Source: Candidatus Chlorohelix allophototropha (GTDB lineage Bacteria; Chloroflexota; Chloroflexia; Chloroheliales; Chloroheliaceae). Taken from it: 64,000 bases of DNA. The translations under genes were made by a program, and so were the position numbers. Of this stretch, positions 36,976-43,997 are shown in pieces; position 1 is the first letter of the stretch, and each line of letters opens with the position of its first letter. The stretch is from NCBI RefSeq assembly GCF_030389965.1, contig NZ_CP128400.1, forward strand, positions 248,001-312,000, in the 5' to 3' direction. The notes under the pieces were generated by a model that worked only from the letters and a program-made list of their open reading frames with translations, made no database searches and was not told where the DNA came from.

Positions 36976-37626
36976 ATGGCAGAAGTTGATTACCCCCGTC
37001 TAGTAGCAGAAGACGGTGAAGTACATGTGCTGGGTGCGCCTTCAATAAATTTGGGGCGCGCCCCCGATAATCATATTGTTTTGAGAAGTGAGCGTTGTTC
37101 GCGGCATCACGCCGTTATCTCTTTCAGCAATGGGCGTTGTTATCTGCGCGACCTTGATAGTAAGAACGGCACTTATTTGAACGGGGTATTGATAAAGACC
37201 AGCCATATGCTCGCAGATGGTGACCGGATAACTATCGGAGGGCTTGTCTTTAATTTTGAAGATTTGATGATCACCAGAACCGATAGCCTAGTAATAGACC
37301 GAACAGTGTCACTTCGTAGCCGCATCTTGCCCGATCCCAATCGCTTGCAAGTAACAATAGAGCGAGAGGGTCGGCGCGAGACTTATACTCTGAACGCTAA
37401 TCAATGGAAACTTTTCTGGCTTTTCTATCAAAAATCCAGTCAAGTTGTGACAAGAGACGAAATTTCAAGAGCTATATATCCGGTCGATAACCCTAACCCA
37501 GATTTTTACGGCGGACCCATTGAAACGCATGTTTCGCGTTTGCGTAAAGCTCTAGCAATGGACAACGATAACACCGTACCCTATATCCGAGCGATTAGGG
37601 GTATGGGTTATAAACTGGAATGTTAG
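36976..37626 (+). CDS. FHA domain-winged-helix transcription factor (copy 2)
   Basis: A 216-residue paralog of the gene at 29400 with the same order: FHA (about 1-100, LGRAPDNHIVL, RCSRHHAVI, DLDSKNGTYLNG) and an OmpR-type winged helix (about 120-216, LNANQWKLFWLFYQKSSQVVTRDEISRAIY...IETHVSRLRKAL...IRAIRGMGYKL). The kinase gene ends 15 bp upstream, which suggests that the kinase and the phosphothreonine-reading regulator work as one signalling pair. The target site is unknown; the phased TAAG repeats near 32.9 and 42.7 kb are candidates. Confidence 0.9.
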   Translation: MAEVDYPRLVAEDGEVHVLGAPSINLGRAPDNHIVLRSERCSRHHAVISFSNGRCYLRDLDSKNGTYLNGVLIKTSHMLADGDRITIGGLVFNFEDLMITRTDSLVIDRTVSLRSRILPDPNRLQVTIEREGRRETYTLNANQWKLFWLFYQKSSQVVTRDEISRAIYPVDNPNPDFYGGPIETHVSRLRKALAMDNDNTVPYIRAIRGMGYKLEC

Positions 37627-37815
37627 CAAGGTTGCAAAACCGATAGCTTATTGCCAGATTTATGAAAACCTTTAACGTAGTAAATAGCTTATAACTAAAG
37701 CGGTAAAGGTTAGAGAAATCCCAAAATAAATATTAAATCCGACCAGTTGTTAGCCAAGTTGTATTGCCTGGATTTTATTAAGGTATGCCTGAATCTGGAC
37801 TGAAAGGAAATTAAA

Positions 37816-38556
37816 ATGTCTAACTATGGACAACAAATGATTAATCAGAGCAATGCGGAAGTAGTAGCACTACCGCCATTTTTACAACCGGTTGAGAAGA
37901 AATTCTTATGGTTATCAATAGGTATAACCGGAATCGCCCTATTAGTCGGAATCGCCTTTGGTGCTATTGCTTTAATCGGTGGAACAAACTCAGCCTCGTC
38001 CAGAGTGGTTGCCACAGTAGCCAATTCCACCAGTTTTTATGCCACCTCTTTTAACCAATCGGGCAGCTTTAATTCCTCTACTTACGCCGGAACAAGTACT
38101 GCTTCCCTTGGTGGGTCTAGTTCAGATGGTGGAAACCAAGTAGGTTCTGCCGATACCTCTTCTGTGAATCTGCCTGTAGCGGTTTATCCGGGCGCACGCT
38201 TAATCACCTTGAAACCCGAACAGCAAAGAGATACTGCGCTTGCGCTGGGCTTCGGCAAGCTAATGGGTTTGCGGAATACCGAGTATTACGTATTTGCAAG
38301 CAGTGACTCCAAAGATAAGGTAGCTGCCTTTTATCAACGCGAGTTTGCCAGTAAAGGCTATCAGACCGCCGCTGCCGGTACTTCAACCAATATTCAAGGG
38401 CTTGGCGCAACTAAAATCAGTTTGGCAGGGGTTAACATTGTCTCCATTGGTTTTGTAGAAGGGCAGAACAATATGAAATATATTGAAGGCAATACCAACG
38501 GATTGACCATCTACGCAGTAGTTTGGGCGGAAGGTCGCTATGAAGATTTGATGTAA
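37816..38556 (+). CDS. Membrane-anchored protein with YPGA-type outer domain
   Basis: Unknown function, 246 residues. A short head with LPPFLQPVEKK, one membrane helix (about 32-55), a Ser/Thr/Gly-rich linker (about 60-115) and an outer domain of about 125 residues that begins VAVYPGARLI and has EYYVFASSDSKDKVAAFYQREFASKGYQ. This pattern occurs in many small surface proteins with a fold of the YPGA plus FYxxEL type, without known activity. AAAGGA lies 8 bases before the ATG. It continues the row of membrane proteins next to the kinase. Confidence 0.72.
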   Translation: MSNYGQQMINQSNAEVVALPPFLQPVEKKFLWLSIGITGIALLVGIAFGAIALIGGTNSASSRVVATVANSTSFYATSFNQSGSFNSSTYAGTSTASLGGSSSDGGNQVGSADTSSVNLPVAVYPGARLITLKPEQQRDTALALGFGKLMGLRNTEYYVFASSDSKDKVAAFYQREFASKGYQTAAAGTSTNIQGLGATKISLAGVNIVSIGFVEGQNNMKYIEGNTNGLTIYAVVWAEGRYEDLM

Positions 38557-38615
38557 AACCTATTTGGGATAGGGATTTAGTAGGAAATTGGAGCGATTGT
38601 ACTATTACAAGAAAG

Positions 38616-38676
38616 AAAGGAGCGGCGCATCCTCTGCGCTACTTGTACAGGCAGGCATTGCGCCGATTGAAATATG
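38616..38676 (+). promoter_or_regulatory. Ribosome site separated from ATG by a hairpin
   Basis: AAAGGAG (38616-38622) is followed at once by CGGCGCA (38623-38629), which can pair with TGCGCCG (38659-38665). Eight bases later comes the ATG (38674). Folding the 43-base hairpin would bring the site to a normal 8-base spacing. No other ribosome site is near the ATG. Confidence 0.5.
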
Positions 38677-39612
38677 GAAAATACAATTGATGAAATTCAG
38701 CAAGCTATTGAAGCAGGCGAAATAGAACGGGCGCGTCTTTTATTGCGAGATGCCTTGAAACAACCCGATGCCAAAATCTATTACCTCGCCTCGAAAGTGG
38801 CTTTAAATGAAAATCAGCGTCAAAGTTTTCTACAGAAAGCCATTGAACTCGATCCTCAATACGCAGAGGGGAATCAGACACTAGAGCAACAAGTAAATCC
38901 GGTGGCTGTTGCTGAAACTCCTGTTCAATACCAATACGGCATGCAACCTGAAAACGCTATGACGGTTGCCCAGGCAACTGTAACTCCAGAGTACCCTATC
39001 AACTATAACCTATCTACATCGCCCCAACAGGTATATAACGTTATACAACCGGGGTATGCTATCAAAAAACCGAAATTCCCTAAAATTCTAGTTATTGGCG
39101 CACTTGTTTTAGTAGTAATCGGGGTGCTAGGTATAATTATTGCCGTAATAAGCGCCTCTAACTCTTCTTCTAAAAATTATGGCAGCTCAAGTAGCAGTAG
39201 CGGCTATAGCCGCCCAACCGCTACGCCCGACCCCAGAGTTTACATTTCTTCATATAAATGTCTAACCAGCGGTTATGCAGAGCAAATCGGTACTTACTTT
39301 GAAGCCTGTGCTGATCCATCAGATTTTTACCCGTCAGTTAATGGCAAAATCAATCTCTATTACAGACTGATTTCTAATACCAAGCCAGTCTCTGGAACAT
39401 CTGTAAATTTTAGATTTTACTCCAAATTAACCTCAGAGACATGTTCAAGTTATACAAATTCAAGTGGTATAGCTACTTGCTCTATTCCTGTAGGCGGCAA
39501 AGGGATGTTCCTATCCAGTGGCGAAACAGAAGCTTTTACAATCGTTGCCAAAGCCACCTATAGCGGTAAGGACGTTGGCGCTACTGCTTATGCCACCGCT
39601 TATGGTCAATAG
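38674..39612 (+). CDS. Paralogous membrane protein A: helical repeat head, TM, Ig-like outer domain
   Basis: Unknown function, 312 residues. The first about 75 residues form a TPR-like helical head (IQQAIEAGEIERARLLLRDALKQ...YYLASKVALNENQRQSFLQKAIELDPQ) shared with the genes at 39849 and 40794. One membrane helix (about 132-155) follows, then a Ser-rich linker and an outer beta domain (about 185-312) with four Cys that may pair (YKCLTSG, FEACADP, SETCSSY, IATCSIP). The head is of the kind used for protein contacts inside the cell, so it may bring kinase signalling to the membrane. Translation may depend on a hairpin in the leader. Confidence 0.75.
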   Translation: MENTIDEIQQAIEAGEIERARLLLRDALKQPDAKIYYLASKVALNENQRQSFLQKAIELDPQYAEGNQTLEQQVNPVAVAETPVQYQYGMQPENAMTVAQATVTPEYPINYNLSTSPQQVYNVIQPGYAIKKPKFPKILVIGALVLVVIGVLGIIIAVISASNSSSKNYGSSSSSSGYSRPTATPDPRVYISSYKCLTSGYAEQIGTYFEACADPSDFYPSVNGKINLYYRLISNTKPVSGTSVNFRFYSKLTSETCSSYTNSSGIATCSIPVGGKGMFLSSGETEAFTIVAKATYSGKDVGATAYATAYGQ

Positions 39613-39848
39613 CGAAAAGCACAATTTTCTGGAAGTAATAGGGAACAGTTAAGTTGTCCCCTTTATCAAAGAATCTGTTTAAGAAAAAGGGCAATCCGGG
39701 AAAGGCGGAAAAGCTATAAGGTCTGACGAAACTCATAGAAGGCAATGTCAATGGGTAGATTGTCCTAAGGATGGTTTAAGTTAAGACTGCTTAGAGGATT
39801 TGATTTAACAAGCGAGTTTTAAAATATTCTAAAAAGTGGAGCATAAAT

Positions 39849-40730
39849 ATGGACGAGCAGATTAAACAAGCGATTGAGGCGGATAATATAGAAGAAGCGC
39901 GCCGCCTTATCAGAGAAGCATTGCAAAATAACCCTACCGCCGACACTTATTATTATGCCGCGCGCGTAGCCTTGAATGACCAGCAGCGAGAGTCATTTCT
40001 CAAGAAAGCGTTGGAGCTTGACCCCTGGCATGAGCTTGCTGCTAATGAGTTGGAGAAACTTTCGAGCAGGCAACTAGCTCCGCTAATGGAATATACTCCG
40101 ACAGTAGCTAATCCCGCTTCTCTTGAAATACAAACTGCTATTCCAACTGTAACAGCAACGGTGGTTCATAAAAAAGGCGTACCCGTCTGGACATGGTTGA
40201 TGATGGGTGTGGCTGTGATGGTGGTTGCAGGGGTAATTATTGGCGCACTCGCGGTTGTAAGCTCTAATAACCAGAACGTATCGGCAACTGCCACCGCCGA
40301 GGCTTATAAGCTAGCCGCTACCGCTACCGCGTCGGTTCCCACACCTACGCCCAAGCCGGTTGTTATCGCCAGAAGCGTAGGGTGCTTACCTGAAATTACC
40401 GACAAGACCTATACTACCGAGCCGATGATGCAGGTTTGTGTAACACCGAAAAATCCGGGTCAATACAGTGATGTCACGGTTTATGCCCGCATTTTACAAA
40501 AACGTCAGCCTACTTCTGGACTAGGGGCATATGCTTATTTTAATTACCGATATTTTCCAGCAAGTCTAAATAGTCTTACGGATGCAGACGGCATTGCGAG
40601 AATAAGGGTCAATACCGGAGTTATCACGGTTGATTATCCGGTACGAGTAGATATCACCTTTTTTGACTCGTCTGGCAAGAAGATACAGTACACACCCAAA
40701 GCAGATGAGAATATTTTTACGCCAGAATAA
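39849..40730 (+). CDS. Paralogous membrane protein B: helical repeat head, TM, Ig-like outer domain
   Basis: Unknown function, 293 residues, same plan as the gene at 38674: TPR-like head (about 1-75, IKQAIEADNIEEARRLIREALQNNPTADTYYYAARVALNDQQRESFLKKALELDP), a membrane helix (about 117-140), an Ala/Thr-rich linker and an outer beta domain (about 175-293) with two Cys. GGAG is 9 bases before the ATG. The 236-bp gap upstream holds two TAAG hexamers 11 bp apart (39764-39769, 39775-39780) and a possible promoter TTGATT-17-AATATT (39800-39828). Confidence 0.75.
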   Translation: MDEQIKQAIEADNIEEARRLIREALQNNPTADTYYYAARVALNDQQRESFLKKALELDPWHELAANELEKLSSRQLAPLMEYTPTVANPASLEIQTAIPTVTATVVHKKGVPVWTWLMMGVAVMVVAGVIIGALAVVSSNNQNVSATATAEAYKLAATATASVPTPTPKPVVIARSVGCLPEITDKTYTTEPMMQVCVTPKNPGQYSDVTVYARILQKRQPTSGLGAYAYFNYRYFPASLNSLTDADGIARIRVNTGVITVDYPVRVDITFFDSSGKKIQYTPKADENIFTPE

Positions 40731-40793
40731 AGCTGGGTAAATCTAACGCAACCATTTGTAGCTTGGTTATTATCAAGTAGAAAGGCAAAAGTT

Positions 40794-41951
40794 ATGGCAG
40801 AAAATAATATTGAGATTCGCAACGCAATTGACTCATTTGAAATTGATCAAGCCCGCAAATTATTACGCGATGCCTTTAAGCAAAACCCTGATGGCGAGAC
40901 TTATTACCTAGCTTCCTTGGTAGCCATCAGTGAGAGCCAGAAAAAAAGCTTTCTGGAAAAAGCCATTGAGCTTGATCCTTTTCACGAGGAGGCACACCGG
41001 ACACTTGAAAATAAGACCGTTACCTTGGATAAACCTGTAATTCCTGATCGTAAAGAGGATAAATCTGCTGCCATTTTGAGGCAGGTTAAGGAGGAAGCCA
41101 CCCGCAATTTGGAGCAGGTAACAGACAGTAAGGTCGTGCCACTCAAGCCGGATGATCAGCGTCTGGATATGCTAGTGCAAATCCAGAATGGTGAACAGCT
41201 TTATATAACTGGCACAGTAGTCAGCACCGAGCGTTATAACCTCTTTACCATTCCTCATGTAAAAGGAATGGTGTGTGCTAGCGTTCCACCAAGTGCAAAC
41301 TTGATTATGATTGCACGTACCCCCAACGAGAAGTGGTTCAACGTGATTTATACCAGCACCATCGGTCAGAATGTGCTGGGTTGGATCCAGTCTCCGGCAA
41401 TTGAGAAGATAAGTTTGCTTGAAAAGGAAGTTAATCTGCTGGATTTACCTATTACCAATTTTGAGTATAACAACCGGGATGAAGTGGTAGAGCTTTTAAA
41501 GCGCGATCGCAAACCGTGGCTTATACCGTTAAGAATAATTCTGGGGATAATCACGGCTTTCCTGGCTATAATAGGTATTGCACTAGTTTCTACTGAATCC
41601 AGCTACTCTTATTATTCTGAAAGATACTATTCAACTGGAAATGGCACTGCCGGAGTAGTGGTATTAGTAATAGCTGCTTTATTCCTAGTAGGGTTTATTC
41701 TTACTTTCACTGCCTTTAAGGGCATTAGATTTCCCAAGTTAGAGCGGGAGCGAATTAATCGCATACGCCGGAGCAAGCAGAGTGAAGGTGAGAACCGACG
41801 TGAGGACATGTTTAACGCTGCAAAAATTGCGGCGGGAGTGGCTGCAACCGGGTTAGCTGCTACGGTTGGGGTAAAAGCCTTGTTCAAGTCTATGCCCACT
41901 AAAACTGAAAGTACAAGCAATCTTAATGTGAATATCCGAGATCAACGCTAG
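40794..41951 (+). CDS. Paralogous membrane protein C: helical repeat head fused to SH3-like membrane module
   Basis: Unknown function, 385 residues. It joins the TPR-like head of the two preceding genes (about 1-75) to the SH3-like and two-helix module of the gene at 34036 (about 130-385), so it is a bridge between two local families. The second half has GTVVSTERYNLFTIPHVKGMVCASVP, the WFNVIYTSTIG...GWIQ stretch, two hydrophobic helices (about 240-310) and a late hydrophobic segment. AAAGG is 9 bases before the ATG; the gene starts 63 bp after the preceding stop and is probably in the same transcript. Confidence 0.75.
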   Translation: MAENNIEIRNAIDSFEIDQARKLLRDAFKQNPDGETYYLASLVAISESQKKSFLEKAIELDPFHEEAHRTLENKTVTLDKPVIPDRKEDKSAAILRQVKEEATRNLEQVTDSKVVPLKPDDQRLDMLVQIQNGEQLYITGTVVSTERYNLFTIPHVKGMVCASVPPSANLIMIARTPNEKWFNVIYTSTIGQNVLGWIQSPAIEKISLLEKEVNLLDLPITNFEYNNRDEVVELLKRDRKPWLIPLRIILGIITAFLAIIGIALVSTESSYSYYSERYYSTGNGTAGVVVLVIAALFLVGFILTFTAFKGIRFPKLERERINRIRRSKQSEGENRREDMFNAAKIAAGVAATGLAATVGVKALFKSMPTKTESTSNLNVNIRDQR

Positions 41952-42260
41952 CTAGAAAACCATTGAAGGTAGTGGATAAGTCATTCAAAAACTAGGGGCA
42001 ATGTGTTAGCTTCCCGAACGTTCAGCCTTGAAGGGTTGTACCGATTTGAACCGCTGGAACGTAACCGGGGCAGCCTTTATGCACCAGACGGTAATCTTGA
42101 AAGAGTCTAAAATTAAGTATAGGCTCATAAAGCCTGTGTTTTGCTTAGCGATACAAACTGCCGCCTATAAGACGGCAGTTTGAAACCGATTAAAATGCGA
42201 AGTGGTTATGCAAAAAGCTTGGGGGGGAAATTTCAGAGCTTATTAAATGGGATAACTAAA
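41952..42260. other. Gap between convergent genes with one hairpin
   Basis: Holds an inverted repeat AAACTGCCG/CGGCAGTTT (42155-42163 with 42173-42181) that may end transcription from either side, though T-runs are short. Nothing else is recognised. Confidence 0.5.
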
Positions 42261-42572
42261 TTAAGCTGCTTTGTCTGCTGGCAAAATACGGTGTTTGAGT
42301 TTCTTTTTGATAGTCCGAAGAGCTTTAGGGTTTTTATATATGGTGATAATTGATTGCTGATTTGCGCTTAAAAGAACAGTGACACCTATCAGTTTTTGTA
42401 CCCAGTCCAAGTTTCGATCTTCTCTAGGAATATCTCTTTCACCTAAGAAATAAAAGCAAATACCTGTTTTTCTCTCAATGCGACCATGGTTTAGGATATA
42501 ATATATTTCTTGCTGGTTGAAATTCCTTTGTCGCATACGACGAGTCGCATGATAAGTTAAGCCTGCTTCCAT
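42261..42572 (-). CDS. DUF4258-like small protein
   Basis: 103 residues. YHATRRMRQRNFNQQEIYYILNHGRIERKTGICFYFLG and the late VTVLLSANQQSIITIYKNP follow the pattern of DUF4258 proteins (H-ALxRMxxRxI...VLxxG...VVxxxxxxVITVY), small proteins near the RelE/BrnT toxin folds. No antitoxin partner gene is adjacent. Start: ATG with AGGA 8 bases upstream. Its promoter region (42622-42694) is homologous to that of the hydrolase at 33028, including three phased hexamers, so both should be controlled by the same activator. Confidence 0.6.
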   Translation of the reverse strand: MEAGLTYHATRRMRQRNFNQQEIYYILNHGRIERKTGICFYFLGERDIPREDRNLDWVQKLIGVTVLLSANQQSIITIYKNPKALRTIKKKLKHRILPADKAA

Positions 42573-42626
42573 TTTTGATATCCTTTCAGTTATAATGCTA
42601 ACTAATCTTCTTTATTTGCTCTAATT

Positions 42627-42694
42627 TTAGAAAATTTCTGGGAAAATATTTGGCAGATACCTTGCACTTAACTGTCGCTTTAGTAAATCTTATG
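42627..42694 (-). promoter_or_regulatory. Phased hexamer repeats and promoter of the DUF4258-like gene
   Basis: Read on the minus strand: CATAAG (42694-42689), CTAAAG (42683-42678), GTTAAG (42672-42667), each 11 bp apart. CTGCCA (42656-42651) and TTCTAA (42632-42627) follow at the same offsets as in the hydrolase promoter. Two copies of one regulated promoter. Confidence 0.65.
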
Positions 42695-43074
42695 TAAGCC
42701 GTGATTAGAAACAGTTTCGGTATGAAAATTCTGAGAAATGGTAAGAGATAAAGAACAAATCGGTGGTTTTTGTTGAGCGATATTAAGAAATGCTCTTCCG
42801 CAACTTCGATACTGTTTGCGAAATCAGCTTTTATCCCTAATTTGGAGTAATTACGCAGGTCCTTGACAAGGCTGTAAAATAAAAAGTCTGATAGCAACAG
42901 AAGAATTGCAACTAAGAACCGAAAATGCCGCACAGACACTGGCTATAAGCTCAGTAACTGCTCCAATCATCGTGCACACTGGTTCCCTTAAAGCGGGATA
43001 CGCAAAAATTTCTAAGCCAGTTATTGGCTCGCTGGGATTATTCTATGACCATTACGACTCTATTGCACCAACGA

Positions 43075-43111
43075 AAAAAAAGGACGAACATTGAAAGTTC
43101 GCCCTTTTTTG
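43075..43111 (-). terminator. Terminator of the molybdenum hydroxylase operon
   Basis: An AAAAAAGGACGAAC/GTTCGCCCTTTTTT hairpin with one G-U pair, just past the stop of the last gene at 43125. T-runs on both strands. Confidence 0.75.
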
Positions 43112-43124
43112 AATTTTCGCTATA

Positions 43125-43985
43125 TTAGCTTGCTAACGCCGCTTTGATAGCGCGTTTGGCAAACACGTCCGCCATCGCCCTACGATATTCGTGTGAACCA
43201 TGCAAGTCCGAGAGTGCATCCACATCGGTGGCGCTTCCGCTACAAGCTGCCTCGATTGTAGCATCGTCAAGCTTCTTGCCAACCAATGCGTTTTCCACTA
43301 CTGCGCTGCGCATCGGAATCGCTGCCAGACCGCTAAAACCAATCGCGGCGCTGGTGCAAACACCATTGCCATCGACCCCGATAATCGCTGCCGCCCCAAC
43401 CACCGAATAGTGACTGGCTTTGTTGGCAAGCTTCTTGTAACTTGATTTCTTACCCGCCGGAGTAGGGAAGCTGATTTCGGTAAGGATTTCACCCGGTTCA
43501 ATGCTGGTAGTCAGAATGGATACGAAGAAATCGCTCAAGGCTACTACGCGCTCACCCTTGCTACTCTTGAGAGTAACGCTGGCATCCAGAGCCAATAATA
43601 CGGCGGGAAGGTCGCTGGAGGGGTCGGCGTGTACGGTGCTGCCGCCGATAGTACCCCAGTTTCGCACCTGAACATCGCCGATAACGCTGGCGGCTTCCGG
43701 TAGAATAGGAGCTTTCTGCTTGAGCAAGTCGCTAGTTTCAATCGTGTAGTAATTGGTCATTGCGCCGAGTTTAATCCTGCCACCCTCTTCCTTAATATAA
43801 GAAAGTTGGCTGCGCAAGCCCTTTATGTCGATCAGAACGCCCGGTTGAGCAAGACGCAAGCGCATAGCCGGAATAAGGCTATGCCCACCCGCCAAGATTT
43901 TGGCGTTATCGCCATGTTCGGAAAGAAGCGCAAGTGCCTCATCCAAACCGGCGGGAGCAAAATATTCAAAAGTGCTAGGTATCAT
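43125..43985 (-). CDS. FAD-binding medium subunit of a molybdenum hydroxylase
   Basis: A 286-residue CoxM/CutM-type subunit that passes electrons from the iron-sulfur subunit to FAD. Typical text: FEYFAPAGLDEALALLSEHGDNAKILAGGHSLIPAMRLRLAQP (FAD-binding, AGGHS) and VQVRNWGTIGGSTVHADPSSDLP (second FAD motif TIGGS). Last gene of the operon, 12 bp after the large subunit gene. Full length for the family. Confidence 0.93.
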   Translation of the reverse strand: MIPSTFEYFAPAGLDEALALLSEHGDNAKILAGGHSLIPAMRLRLAQPGVLIDIKGLRSQLSYIKEEGGRIKLGAMTNYYTIETSDLLKQKAPILPEAASVIGDVQVRNWGTIGGSTVHADPSSDLPAVLLALDASVTLKSSKGERVVALSDFFVSILTTSIEPGEILTEISFPTPAGKKSSYKKLANKASHYSVVGAAAIIGVDGNGVCTSAAIGFSGLAAIPMRSAVVENALVGKKLDDATIEAACSGSATDVDALSDLHGSHEYRRAMADVFAKRAIKAALAS

Positions 43986-43997
43986 CTATTTTCTCTC

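Larger units (their letters stand above)
42573..43124. other. Gap with the DUF4258 gene promoter; no convincing gene
   Basis: The left part carries the phased repeats and promoter for the gene at 42572 and the right end the terminator of the molybdenum hydroxylase operon. Between them (42700-43070) open frames exist on both strands, but none has a ribosome site or a recognisable product. Confidence 0.5.

Noticed and set aside
42598-42939. Open frame on the minus strand upstream of the DUF4258-like gene (hydrophobic, 113 aa)
   Set aside because: It overlaps the phased repeats and the -35/-10 of that gene, has no good ribosome site and shows no family pattern.
42906-43094. Open frame on the plus strand (62 aa)
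   Set aside because: TTG start without a ribosome site, no recognisable product, ends within the terminator hairpin of the molybdenum hydroxylase operon.
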